A stretch of DNA of 64,000 nt from Aquipuribacter sp051216895 (GTDB taxonomy: Bacteria; Actinomycetota; Actinomycetes; Actinomycetales; JBBAYJ01). Within the stretch, counting starts at the first letter, position 1. Each line of letters starts with the position of its first letter. The notes under the pieces are model-generated. The model saw nothing but the letters and a program-made list of their open reading frames with translations. It searched no databases and was not told the origin of the DNA. Below, piece by piece: positions 16,606-25,054 of the stretch. The position numbers and the translations under genes were made by a program. The stretch spans positions 527,523 through 591,522 of the forward strand of contig NZ_JBPKAO010000001.1 of the NCBI RefSeq assembly GCF_051216895.1. Direction: 5' to 3'.

Positions 16606-17324
16606 CGCGCCACGTACACCGTGCAGGCCGACACCCCGCCGGTGTGGAAGTTGTCGAAGCTGACGACGTGGGCGTCGACCTCGTCGAACACCTGCCGCAG
16701 CACGGTCAGGAAGCCGTCGTGGGGCGGGTCGTCCGACCAGAGCCCGAACACCCCGCCGGGGTGCAACGACGCCCGGACCCGGCGCAGGCCGGCCGGGGAG
16801 TAGAAGTCCGCGTGGCTGGGGTGCAGCACGTGGTCGGGGGTGTGGTCGATGTCGACCAGCACCGCGTGGAAGCGCCGCCCGGGCACGTCCGGGTCCAGGC
16901 CGCCCTCGCCGCGGGCGAGGGCGAAGAAGTCGCCGTGGACCAGTCGGGTGCGCGGGTCGCCGGTCAGCTCGACGCTGCCCGGCAGCAGGTGCCGGGTGTG
17001 CCAGTCGATGACCTCGGCCAGCGCGTCGACCACCACGAGCGAGGCGACCCGGTCGTCGGTGAGCACGGCGCGGGCGGTGTACCCGAGCCCGAGCCCGCCG
17101 ACCAGGACGTCGAGGCCGGGGCCGGGCGAGGGGTCCGCGGTGGCGGCCAGACCGAGGCGGGCCAGGGCGACCTCGGAGTCGGTGAACAGGCTCGACATGA
17201 GGAACTCCTCGCCGAGCTTCACCTCGTAGACGTCCACCTGCAGCGTCGGCTCGACGCGGCGTCGCAGGGTGATCTCGCCCATCGGCGTCTCGGCCCAGGC
17301 GAGCTCCTCGATCTTCTTGGTCAT
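16602..17324 (-). CDS. Spermidine synthase-like Rossmann methyltransferase-fold protein
   Basis: 240 residues starting at ATG 17324. The polyamine synthase-type core shows 'VLVGGLGLGYTARAVL' (cofactor loop) followed by 'VVVDALAEVIDWH', the acidic end of strand 2, then 'VHGDFFALA' and 'DIDHTPDHVL'. The N-terminal beta-tetramerisation strands of true spermidine synthases are short, and the putrescine-binding Asp pair is not clear. It could act on another amine or be an S-adenosylmethionine-binding protein of different function. Coupled to the monooxygenase gene. Confidence 0.75.
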   Translation of the reverse strand: MTKKIEELAWAETPMGEITLRRRVEPTLQVDVYEVKLGEEFLMSSLFTDSEVALARLGLAATADPSPGPGLDVLVGGLGLGYTARAVLTDDRVASLVVVDALAEVIDWHTRHLLPGSVELTGDPRTRLVHGDFFALARGEGGLDPDVPGRRFHAVLVDIDHTPDHVLHPSHADFYSPAGLRRVRASLHPGGVFGLWSDDPPHDGFLTVLRQVFDEVDAHVVSFDNFHTGGVSACTVYVAR

Positions 17325-17381
17325 CGGGCCGACCCTAGGCTCACGCGCCCAGCACCCGCGACAGGCGGGGGGCGCCACCGC

Positions 17382-18251
17382 TCACACCAGACGCAGCACG
17401 TCCCCCTCGGGCTGCCACTGCACGACGCCGTCACGGGCGAGCTCCGTCAACCACCCCTCCATCGGCCACCAGCCCCACGTCCGGTGGAAGAGCGTCGCGT
17501 TGCGGACCACGTCGGAGACCTTGTCCCGGCGGCCCACCTCGTCGTGGTGCTGGTGGTAGCCCATCGCACCGCCCACCCAGTGCAGCGTCGCCCCGGCCTG
17601 CCGCAGCCGCATCGCGAAGTCGGTGTCCTCGCCGCCGTAGCCCACGTAGCGCTCGTCGAAGCCGCCGGCGCGGTGCAGCAGGTCGACCGGGGCGGCCAGG
17701 GACAGGGTCCACAGCAGCTCCCAGCGGTCCTCGGCCAGCAGCTCACCGGGGGCCGGGACCGGGCGGGCCGGGTGCGGCTGCGCCTGCGCCGGCAGGTCGG
17801 CGAGGTCGTCGCGGGTCCGCGGGACGTCGGGCGGCAGGTAGCCCACGGGCCCGCCGACCACTCCGCCGGTGCGCCGGACGGCCTCGACGTAGGTGCGGAC
17901 CAGGTCCGGCGCCGGGACGACGTCGACGTCGAGGAGGACCACCGTCGAGCAGCCCTCGGCCGCGGCGATGCCGGCGTTGCGCGCGGCCGCCAACGGCAAC
18001 GGCTCGCCGTCGTCGACGGGCAGGTCGACGACGAGCGGGTCAAGGCCGTCCTGACGGGCGGCCTCGCGCACGTCGGGACCGCCCATCTGCACCACGACCC
18101 ACCGGAACGCGGGCTCGTCCTGCCGGGCCAGCCCCCACGCCTGCCGCTGCAGGTGGTCCAGCCGCCCGCGGACGATCGTCACCACGGCGGTGTCCACGGC
18201 GGTGTCCACGGCTGGGCCCACGGTCTGTTCCACCCGCTCATCAGAGCACAT
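17382..18251 (-). CDS. Family 2 glycosyltransferase with galactosyltransferase-type C-terminus
   Basis: 289 residues. GT-A fold: an early 'TAVVTIVRGRLDHLQRQ' strand-helix, 'AAARNAGIAAAEG', the DxD-type 'LLDVDVV' and the acceptor-site motif 'GGFDERYVGYGGEDTDF', as in the Glyco_transf_7C region. Near the N-terminus a 12-bp repeat encodes 'VDTAVDTAV'. ATG 18251 is used, preceded by a GGTGGGG ribosome site; a TTG sits directly before it. It faces away from the plus-strand glycosyltransferase operon and shares its key motif with the last gene of that operon (23758), suggesting paralogy. Confidence 0.85.
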   Translation of the reverse strand: MCSDERVEQTVGPAVDTAVDTAVVTIVRGRLDHLQRQAWGLARQDEPAFRWVVVQMGGPDVREAARQDGLDPLVVDLPVDDGEPLPLAAARNAGIAAAEGCSTVVLLDVDVVPAPDLVRTYVEAVRRTGGVVGGPVGYLPPDVPRTRDDLADLPAQAQPHPARPVPAPGELLAEDRWELLWTLSLAAPVDLLHRAGGFDERYVGYGGEDTDFAMRLRQAGATLHWVGGAMGYHQHHDEVGRRDKVSDVVRNATLFHRTWGWWPMEGWLTELARDGVVQWQPEGDVLRLV

Positions 18252-18392
18252 CAAGGCCCCCCACCCTGGGCGTAGTTAACCGGAGCCGAATCGGGGTACC
18301 CCCCCCTGGTCACGCCTTCGTGGCCCGCCACCCGGCACCCCCGGTCCGGCGGATCGTGCGCCCGAGGTTCGGGCCGTCAGGACGGAGCTCGG
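18252..18392. promoter_or_regulatory. Divergent intergenic region of the glycosyltransferase locus
   Basis: 141 bases between the minus-strand GT2 and the plus-strand GT operon. It includes the least GC-rich stretch of the locus ('GTAGTTAACCGGAG', about 18273-18286), a plausible place for a minus-strand -10, and a run of C around 18299-18306. No convincing operator palindrome was seen. Both operons probably start here. Confidence 0.4.
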
Positions 18393-19541
18393 ATGGTTGA
18401 CGCCGTGCTGGACCACCTCGCGACCGCCCGCCGGGTGCGACCGCCCGCCGGGGTGGCCATGACGACAGCGGAGCCCTCGGGCCGCCGGCTGCGGATCGGC
18501 ATCATCGCCCCCGTCAGGTTCCCCATCGCGCAGCCGTTCGCGGGTGGCCTGGAGGCCCACACCTGGTCCCTCGCGCGGGCCCTCACCGCGGCCGGGCACC
18601 ACGTCGTGCTCTACGCCCACGGCGACAGCGACCGCTCGGTCGCCAAGGTCGTGCCCGTGTTCGCCCCGCCGGAGATCTCCCCGGCCGCCCGGGCCGACAT
18701 CGCGGCCCCGCCGGAGCACTTCCTGTGGGAGCACCGGTGCATGCAGCAGACCGTGTCGCGGCTGCTCCGCGACGTGGACCGCCTCGACCTGGTCCACAAC
18801 AACAGCCTGCACTACCTGCCCCTGGCCATGGCCGGGCTCCTGCCCACCCCGATGGTCACCACCCTGCACACGCCGCCCAACCCGTGGCAGGAGGCCGGCG
18901 CGCTGGACAGCGGCGGCTGCTCCCGCTTCGTCGCCGTGTCGCAGGACGTCGCCGACCGCTGGTCCGACGTGCTCGGTCCGGTCGACGTGGTCCCCAACGG
19001 CCTCGACCCCGCCCTGTGGCCCGCGGGCCCGGGCGGCGGCGACCTGGTCTGGTCGGGGCGCATCGTCCCCGAGAAGGCCCCCCACCTGGCGGTCCAGGCC
19101 GCGGCGCGCCTCGGGCGGCGCATCGTGCTGGCCGGGCCGGTGCACGACCACGCCTACTTCGAGGCCGAGGTCGCACCGCTGCTGTCCGCCGACGCCGTGT
19201 ACGTCGGCCACCTGGACAGCGCCGCGCTCGCCCGGCTGGTCGGGGCCGCCTCGTGCGTGCTGGTCACACCGTGCTGGGACGAGCCGTTCGGGCTGGTCGC
19301 GGCCGAGGCCATGCTCTGCGGCACCCCTGTCGCCGCGTTCGACCGCGGCGGGGTCGGTGAGGTCGTCGGGGCCGGGGGCGGGGTCCTGGCCCGGGCCGGT
19401 GACGTCGCGGACCTGGCCCGAGCCGTCGTCGCGGCCGAGGAGCTGGACCGCAGCGCGGTCCGGGCGCGGGCGCTGGTCCACCTCAGCGCGGGCTCGATGG
19501 CCGAGCGGTACCTCGAGCTCTACTCCGGGGCCGCCGCGTGA
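18393..19541 (+). CDS. GT4-family glycosyltransferase
   Basis: 382 residues, GT-B fold. N-terminal domain: 'IGIIAPVRFPIAQPFAGGLE' (the Gly-rich acceptor loop) and 'LDLVHNNSLHYLPL'. C-terminal donor domain: 'VWSGRIVPEKAPHLAV', and 'DEPFGLVAAEAMLCGTPV', the E-x7-E donor-binding motif of GT4. ATG 18393 has GGAG five bases upstream; an ATG at 18459 is an alternative. First gene of a six-gene operon in which all later starts overlap the previous stop by four bases. The sugar and acceptor are unknown. Confidence 0.9.
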   Translation: MVDAVLDHLATARRVRPPAGVAMTTAEPSGRRLRIGIIAPVRFPIAQPFAGGLEAHTWSLARALTAAGHHVVLYAHGDSDRSVAKVVPVFAPPEISPAARADIAAPPEHFLWEHRCMQQTVSRLLRDVDRLDLVHNNSLHYLPLAMAGLLPTPMVTTLHTPPNPWQEAGALDSGGCSRFVAVSQDVADRWSDVLGPVDVVPNGLDPALWPAGPGGGDLVWSGRIVPEKAPHLAVQAAARLGRRIVLAGPVHDHAYFEAEVAPLLSADAVYVGHLDSAALARLVGAASCVLVTPCWDEPFGLVAAEAMLCGTPVAAFDRGGVGEVVGAGGGVLARAGDVADLARAVVAAEELDRSAVRARALVHLSAGSMAERYLELYSGAAA

Positions 19542-20644
19542 TCGGCTGGTACGTGCACGACCACGGCTCCGGGCACCGGCGCCGGCTCGAGGCCGTGGCC
19601 CCCCACCTGTCCGTGCCCGTGACCGGCATGGGCAGCGGACCGCCCGCGGAGGGCGTCGACTGGCTGCCGCTGCCCACCGACGCGACGGGAGAGCCGGGCG
19701 CCGCGGCCGTCGACCCGACCGCCGGCGGTGCGCTGCACTGGGCGCCCCTGGGCGAGGCCGGGATGCTGGGCCGGGCGCAGGCCGTCACGGAGTGGGTACG
19801 GGCGACCGGCTGCCGCCTGCTGGTGGTCGACGTCTCGGTGGAGATGCTGCTGCTGGCGCGCCTGCTCGGGGTGGCGACCGTGGCGGTCGTCCAGCCGGGG
19901 GTGCGCGACGACACCGCCCACCGGCTCGGCTACGACACCGCGGCCGCGCTGCTGGCCCCCTGGCCGCAGGAGGCGGGTGCCTCGGGGGCCCGTCACGGCC
20001 GGACCGAGTGGACCGGGGCGTTCTCCCGCGACGACCGGGCCGCAGCCGCCCTCCCGCTGGTCGGCTGCGACCACGACGGGCGCTGCGTCGCCCTGGTGCT
20101 CGGCTCCGGCGGGCACCGCATCGGCCGCGACGACGTCCGTGCGGCGGCCGCGGCCACCCCGGGGTGGTGCTGGCACGTCGCCGGCGAGCTCGGGGCGGGC
20201 CCGGACCGCCGTCGTCCGGCCCCGTCGGCCGCGGGCCCAGGTCTGGTCGTGGAGCACGGCACGCTTGCCGACGTCCGCGGCCTGCTGCACCACGCCGACG
20301 TCGTGGTCGGGCCCAGCGGCGGAGGCCTGGTCGCCGAGGTCGCGGCCGCCGGGCGACCGTTCCTGGCCCTGCCCCAGCCGCGCCCCTTCGACGAGCAGCA
20401 CGAGCTCGCCCGGCTGCTGGCCCGGCTCGGGTGCGCCGAGGTGGCCGCCACCTGGCCGACCCCCGGCGTGTGGCCCGGTCTGCTCGACCGCGTCGCGGCC
20501 GGTGCCTCCGGGGCACCCGACCGCTGGCTCCGCTGGTCCGACGGTCGCGGCGCCCAGCGCGCGGCCGACCTCCTCGAGCGCACCCTCGCCGCGGTGACCC
20601 CCGACCGGCCGGCCCCGCCGGTCGTCCACGGAGGCGTCCGGTGA
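19538..20644 (+). CDS. MurG/UGT-like GT-B glycosyltransferase
   Basis: 368 residues from GTG 19538. The N-terminus 'MIGWYVHDHGSGHRRRLEAV' carries the 'GSGH' loop of the MurG/monogalactosyldiacylglycerol-synthase type. The C-terminal half has 'LVLGSGGHRIG' and 'DVVVGPSGGGLVAEVAAAGRPF', equivalent to the donor-binding GT28 C-terminal motif, followed by 'EQHELARLLARLG'. The family uses nucleotide sugars, often UDP-linked. It is translationally coupled to the genes on both sides. Confidence 0.82.
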   Translation: MIGWYVHDHGSGHRRRLEAVAPHLSVPVTGMGSGPPAEGVDWLPLPTDATGEPGAAAVDPTAGGALHWAPLGEAGMLGRAQAVTEWVRATGCRLLVVDVSVEMLLLARLLGVATVAVVQPGVRDDTAHRLGYDTAAALLAPWPQEAGASGARHGRTEWTGAFSRDDRAAAALPLVGCDHDGRCVALVLGSGGHRIGRDDVRAAAAATPGWCWHVAGELGAGPDRRRPAPSAAGPGLVVEHGTLADVRGLLHHADVVVGPSGGGLVAEVAAAGRPFLALPQPRPFDEQHELARLLARLGCAEVAATWPTPGVWPGLLDRVAAGASGAPDRWLRWSDGRGAQRAADLLERTLAAVTPDRPAPPVVHGGVR

Positions 20645-21687
20645 CCGGCGGCGGGGCGACCGGGGTCCGCCCCCGGGTGGTCCACGTCCCCGACGGCCAC
20701 GCCTACGTCACGCACGTGTCGTCGGTCGACGCCCCGGCGCCCCGGCTCCCGCGGTTCTCGTGGGACGACGGGGCGGCCTGGGTCCGCGAGCACGCGGGCG
20801 AGTTCGACGTCCTGCACCTGCACTTCGGGTTCGAGCAGGTGTCGGTGACCGACCTCCGCGACCTGGTCGACGCGCTGGCCGAGGTGGGTCGTCCGCTGGT
20901 GTGGACCGCGCACGACCTCACCAACCCGCACCTGGTCGACCAGACCCGGCACGAGCAGCAGCTGGCGGTGCTGGCCGAGCACGCGGCGGTGGTGCTGACC
21001 CTGACCCGCGGTGCGGCCGAGGAGATCCGCCGCCGGTGGGGCCGCGACGCCACCGTCGTCCCCCACCCCCACCTGGCGCCGACCGAGGTCCTGGCCCGCA
21101 CGCGCCCCCGCTCCGTGGGCGCCCCCGTCATCGGCCTGCACCTGGGCATGCTGCGGCCCAGCACCGACCGCAGGATCGTGCTGGCCCTGCTCGACGCCGT
21201 CACCGAGCTGCCCACGGCCACCCTCCGCGTCCACCTGCGGGAGGAGGTCCTCGCGGCCGGGTTCCCGCGGCCCGACCGCGACCTGTTCCGCGAGCTGCAC
21301 CGGCCCTCGCGCGCCCCCCAGCTCGACCTGCGGGTCGGTGGCCGGATGCCGGAGCCCGAGCTCTGGGACGAGCTGTCGTCGCTGTCGGCCCTGGTGCTGC
21401 CGTACCGCTGGGGCACGCACAGCGGCTGGGTGGAGAGCTGCTACGACGTCGGGACCCCCGTCGTCGCGCCCGAGGGCGGTCGGTGGTCCGAGCAGCAGCC
21501 CGTGCACACGTTCCGCGCCGGTCCCGCCGGTCCCGACCGCGCCTCGCTGGTCGACGCGCTCCGCCGTGCGGTGACGGCAGGGCCCCGTCGGGCCAGCGTG
21601 CTCACCGAGCGGGTGTCGGGCCGCGCGCGGGGTGTCCACGAGCACGACCGGGTGCACCGTCTCGCCGCCGCGGGTGGCCGGCGATGA
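20641..21687 (+). CDS. GT-B fold glycosyltransferase-like protein
   Basis: 348 residues from GTG 20641, which overlaps the preceding stop. The pattern is that of a GT4-like protein: 'FDVLHLHFGFEQVS' and 'PLVWTAHDLTNPHL' in the N-terminal domain, then 'VVPHPHLAP', and a C-terminal domain with 'LVLPYRWGTHSGWVESCYDVGTPV'. The Glu in 'WVESCYDVGTPV' stands where GT4 enzymes place the donor-binding E-x7-E, but the motif is atypical. The upstream frame is open for more than 2 kb, antisense or out of frame with the earlier genes, and is not coding. Confidence 0.8.
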   Translation: MTGGGATGVRPRVVHVPDGHAYVTHVSSVDAPAPRLPRFSWDDGAAWVREHAGEFDVLHLHFGFEQVSVTDLRDLVDALAEVGRPLVWTAHDLTNPHLVDQTRHEQQLAVLAEHAAVVLTLTRGAAEEIRRRWGRDATVVPHPHLAPTEVLARTRPRSVGAPVIGLHLGMLRPSTDRRIVLALLDAVTELPTATLRVHLREEVLAAGFPRPDRDLFRELHRPSRAPQLDLRVGGRMPEPELWDELSSLSALVLPYRWGTHSGWVESCYDVGTPVVAPEGGRWSEQQPVHTFRAGPAGPDRASLVDALRRAVTAGPRRASVLTERVSGRARGVHEHDRVHRLAAAGGRR

Positions 21688-22676
21688 CGGGCGCGGTCAC
21701 GCCCCCCGGCCCGGCACCCGACGCCGGTCCGCCCGCCGGCGTCGACGGACGCACCTGGCACTTCCGCGACTTCTACGGCGTCGGACCGCTGGGTGCGGCG
21801 GCGCCGGAGGGGGACGCCCCGCTGCTGGTGGTGCACGGCAACTGCCAGGCCGAGGCCCTGCGGGTGGTCCTGGAGACCAGCACCGACCGGTTCCGGACCG
21901 TGCGCGTGCCGGCGGTGCACGAGCTGACCGCCACGGACGTCGAGCCGCTGCAGCGCCTGCTCGCCCGGGCCGACGTGCTCGTCACCCAGCCCGTCCGCAC
22001 CGGCTACCACGACCTGCCGCTCGGGACCGAGGACGTGCGGGCGGCCGCCCCCGACGCCCGGGTGGTCATGTACCCCGTGGTCCGTGACGGCCGGTTGCGC
22101 CCGTTCCAGGCCCTGGTCCGGGTGGACGGTGTCGGCGACCCGCCCGTCGTGCCCTACCACGACCTGCGCACGCTGGCCCTGGCCGCCAGCATCGACGGCT
22201 CACGGTCCTCGGCCGCCCCCGCGGGCCGGCCCGCCGTGCCGGCCGACGGCGTCCGCGAGGTCGCCCGCCGGTCCCAGGCCGAGCTGGTCCGTCGGGAGCA
22301 GCGGCACGGCACGATCCCCGTCCACGACCTGCTCGAGGCGGCCGGTGCCGACGCCTCCCACACCCTCAACCACCCGGGCAACCCGGTGCTCCTCGGCCTG
22401 GCGCGGCGGGTGCTCGACGAGCTGGGTGACGACCACGAGGCCCTCGACCCCGGGCGCACCCTGCTGTGGTCGGTGATGTCACCGCTGGACGCCGACGTGC
22501 TCGCGGCCCTGGGCCTGGACACGACCCGCGCCCGCGAGGGCTGGCTCGTGGACGGCGCCCCGGTCCCCGACGACGAGGTGGTCGCCGAGCAGCTGCGCTG
22601 GTACGGCCGTCATCCCGAGGTCGTGCGGGCCGGCCTGGAGCGTCATGGCGCCACCATGGCGGTGCTGGGCCTGTGA
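21684..22676 (+). CDS. WcbI-like polysaccharide biosynthesis protein
   Basis: 330 residues. The WcbI signature is 'LLVVHGNCQAEALRVVL' (residues about 47-63), followed by 'DVLVTQPVRTGYHDLPLGT'. WcbI family proteins occur in capsule loci such as the Burkholderia pseudomallei wcb cluster; the structure is SGNH-like and binds CoA, and a role as an acetyltransferase has been proposed. The second half ('TLNHPGNPVLLGLARRVL') is typical of longer members. It sits in the middle of the GT operon with ATGA overlaps on both sides, so it probably modifies the same glycan. Confidence 0.8.
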   Translation: MTGAVTPPGPAPDAGPPAGVDGRTWHFRDFYGVGPLGAAAPEGDAPLLVVHGNCQAEALRVVLETSTDRFRTVRVPAVHELTATDVEPLQRLLARADVLVTQPVRTGYHDLPLGTEDVRAAAPDARVVMYPVVRDGRLRPFQALVRVDGVGDPPVVPYHDLRTLALAASIDGSRSSAAPAGRPAVPADGVREVARRSQAELVRREQRHGTIPVHDLLEAAGADASHTLNHPGNPVLLGLARRVLDELGDDHEALDPGRTLLWSVMSPLDADVLAALGLDTTRAREGWLVDGAPVPDDEVVAEQLRWYGRHPEVVRAGLERHGATMAVLGL

Positions 22677-23761
22677 CCGGGCCGCTGCACCACCTCGTGG
22701 TGGGGCCCGAACGGCACGGCGTCACCCGCTACGCGGAGCTGCTGCTGGAGGTGAGCGGCACCCCGGCCGCGCAGGTCGTCCGCGTCCCGCGCCGGGTGGG
22801 TGCTGCCGACCTGCCCGAGCTGCTGTCGCGGCTGCCTGCCGGGGTGCCCGTCCACACCCACGTCACCGACCACCTGTTCGGGTCCTCGCCCGAGGAGGCG
22901 CTCGACGTGCTGCGTGCCCTGGCCGCAGGGCGGGCGCTGTCGGTGACCCTGCACGACCTGCCGCAGCCGTCCGACGGGGCGCCGTGGGCCCGGCGGCGCG
23001 CCTGCTACGCCGGCGTCGTCGCGGTGGCGTCCCGCGTGGTCGTCAGCAGCGAGCACGAGCGCGGGCTGCTGACCGACGTGCTGCGCCGGACCGCCGACGA
23101 GGCGCGTGGGCACGGGTCGGTCGGGCACGGGTCGGTCGGGCACGGGTCGGTCGACGAACCCCGGGTGCACGTCGTCCCGCTGGCGGCGCCGGCCGGTCGG
23201 GACGCTGGGCCGACCGGGCCGTCGGCGACCGGGCCGTCGTCGACCGACCGCGAGGTGGCCGTCCTGGGGTTCGTCTACCCGGGCAAGGGGCACACCGAGG
23301 TCCTCGAGGCGCTCGCGGGCCTGCCCGACGACGTCGTGCTCCGCGTCCTCGGCGGGCCGTCGCCGGGTCACGAGGACGTGGTCCGGGGGCTGCGCGAGCG
23401 CGGCGCCGCCACCGGGCGCCGGGTGATCGTGGACGGCTGGGTCGACGACGAGCAGCTGCCCGCGCTGCTGCGGCAGGCGGCCGTGCCGGTGTTCGCGCCC
23501 CGGCACGTGTCCGCCTCCGGGTCGCTCACGCAGTGGACCGCGGCCGGGCGGCGCCCGGTCGCCACCCGCAGCCGCTACACCGACGAGGTCGAGCGCCGGT
23601 CCCCGGGCACGCTCCTGCTGGTCGACGACACCCCCGAGGCCCTGGCCGCAGGCGTGCGGGCGGCGTTGCGCGACCCCGCGTCCACCTGGACCGACGTCGA
23701 CGCGGTCGTCCCCGACCCCGCCGCGGCCGCCGCCGCGACCTTCGGGGAGGTGGTCGCGTGA
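22673..23761 (+). CDS. GT4-like glycosyltransferase
   Basis: 362 residues from GTG 22673. N-terminal domain with 'HHLVVGPERHGVTRYAELL' and 'LSVTLHDLPQPSDG'; C-terminal domain with 'VLGFVYPGKGHTEVLEAL', 'VIVDGWVDDEQLPALL' and 'ASGSLTQWTAAGRRPV'. The usual GT4 E-x7-E is replaced by a Ser/Thr-rich motif, so donor binding may differ. Between the domains lies a 15-bp triple repeat (Gly-His-Gly-Ser-Val x3) and a Gly/Pro/Thr/Ser-rich linker. Coupled on both sides. Confidence 0.8.
   Translation: MTGPLHHLVVGPERHGVTRYAELLLEVSGTPAAQVVRVPRRVGAADLPELLSRLPAGVPVHTHVTDHLFGSSPEEALDVLRALAAGRALSVTLHDLPQPSDGAPWARRRACYAGVVAVASRVVVSSEHERGLLTDVLRRTADEARGHGSVGHGSVGHGSVDEPRVHVVPLAAPAGRDAGPTGPSATGPSSTDREVAVLGFVYPGKGHTEVLEALAGLPDDVVLRVLGGPSPGHEDVVRGLRERGAATGRRVIVDGWVDDEQLPALLRQAAVPVFAPRHVSASGSLTQWTAAGRRPVATRSRYTDEVERRSPGTLLLVDDTPEALAAGVRAALRDPASTWTDVDAVVPDPAAAAAATFGEVVA
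23108..23152 (+). repeat. Three perfect 15-bp tandem repeats in a GT gene
   Basis: Three identical copies of a 15-base unit (GGGCACGGGTCGGTC) code in frame for Gly-His-Gly-Ser-Val repeats in the interdomain linker of the glycosyltransferase at 22673-23761. The perfect identity suggests recent expansion. Confidence 0.9.
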
Positions 23762-24996
23762 ACCGGGTCGAGGTGTCCGTCGTGGTGGCCCACTACGACC
23801 AGCCCGCGTCGCTGGCCCTGGTCCTGGCGGCGTTGCGGGTGCAGACGCTGGCCCCGGAGCGGTTCGAGGTGGTGGTCGCGGACGACGGCTCGCCCGTGCC
23901 GCCCGACGTCGGGGAGCAGCCGTTCCGCGTGGGGGTCGTCATCCAGCCCGACCTGGGCTTCCGGGCGGCCGCGGTGCGCAACCTCGGGGTCCGGGCGACC
24001 ACGGGGGACCTGATCTGCTTCCTCGACGCCGACACGATCCCCGAGCCCGGGTACCTCGAGGCCGTGCTCGCGGAGGCGGACCGCACGCCGGACGTCCTCG
24101 TCGCCGGCCGCCGCCGGCACGCCGAGCTGCAGGGCTGGGGGCCCGAGGAGCTGCTCGACTGGTTCGCGGGTCGTCGGCCGGGGCCACCGGAGCTCACCGA
24201 GCCGGAGTGGCTGCTGGACGGCTACCGCTGGACCGACGACCTGCGGGCCGCCGACGACGAGTCCTACCGCTACGTCATCGGCGCCGTCCTCAGCGTGCAT
24301 CGCTCCGTGCTGGAGCGGGCCGGTGGCTGGGACGAGCGTTTCGTCGGCTACGGCGGCGAGGACTACGAGGTCGTCAACCGCTGCTGGCTCGCGGGGGCCG
24401 AGCTGCGCCACGTCCGGGAGGCCGTCGCCTGGCACGACGGCCCCGACTTCTCCGGGCGCGAGGTCGACCGGGTCGGCGTCCAGAACGCGCAGGCCATGGC
24501 CCTCGCCCGGTTGCTGCCCTCGGAGGCGACGCGCCCGCCCGGCCTGGTCTGGGAGTACCCGGTCGTGGTGGTGGAGGTCGACGACCGCGGCTGGGGCGAG
24601 GAGCAGGCCCTGCTCTGCCTCGCCTCGCTGCTCGCGGGAACCGACGCCGGCGTGTGGCTGCGGGACGGCCACGTCGCGCGCCCCGGCGGGCCGCTCGGTC
24701 ACGACCCTCGCGTGCACGTGGGCGCGGTGCCGGCGGACGTGCGTCGCCGCTGCCGGGCCGTGGTGCAGGTGGACCGACCCGTCGAGCTGACCGAGCCGCT
24801 GCGTGCGCTGGTGCCGCGGGCCCCGGTGGACGTGACGGGGCTCCGGGTCCGGCACGCCCGTCGTCGCCACGCCCCCGTCCCGGTCCCCGCCCCCGATCCT
24901 GCCCTCGCCCCCGTCGTGGACCTCACGCGCGACCTCGACGAGGTGCTGTCCCTCGGTGCGGTGCTGCGGCAGCGCGCCGAGGCCACCGCCCGCTGA
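23758..24996 (+). CDS. Family 2 glycosyltransferase with Glyco_transf_7C region and extra C-terminal domain
   Basis: 412 residues from GTG 23758. GT-A fold: 'VSVVVAHYDQPASLALVL', 'VVADDGSPVP', 'AAVRNLGVRATTGDLICFLD' with the DxD 'FLDADT', and 'GGWDERFVGYGGEDYEV' of the galactosyltransferase C-terminal type. About 130 further residues ('YPVVVVEVDDRGWG' onward) form an additional domain not assigned to a family. Last gene of the coupled operon. The shared 'GYGGED' motif with the GT2 at 17382-18251 suggests related sugars are added at the two ends of the locus. Confidence 0.87.
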   Translation: MNRVEVSVVVAHYDQPASLALVLAALRVQTLAPERFEVVVADDGSPVPPDVGEQPFRVGVVIQPDLGFRAAAVRNLGVRATTGDLICFLDADTIPEPGYLEAVLAEADRTPDVLVAGRRRHAELQGWGPEELLDWFAGRRPGPPELTEPEWLLDGYRWTDDLRAADDESYRYVIGAVLSVHRSVLERAGGWDERFVGYGGEDYEVVNRCWLAGAELRHVREAVAWHDGPDFSGREVDRVGVQNAQAMALARLLPSEATRPPGLVWEYPVVVVEVDDRGWGEEQALLCLASLLAGTDAGVWLRDGHVARPGGPLGHDPRVHVGAVPADVRRRCRAVVQVDRPVELTEPLRALVPRAPVDVTGLRVRHARRRHAPVPVPAPDPALAPVVDLTRDLDEVLSLGAVLRQRAEATAR

Positions 24997-25054
24997 GCCG
25001 ACCCCGTCGGTCAGACTGGTCCCACCCGTCCCGCGACGACCCACGGAGACACCT

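Noticed and set aside
18544..20640. Upstream part of a 1047-residue plus-strand frame
   Set aside because: This part overlaps two clear glycosyltransferase genes in another frame; the real gene begins at GTG 20641, overlapping the preceding stop.
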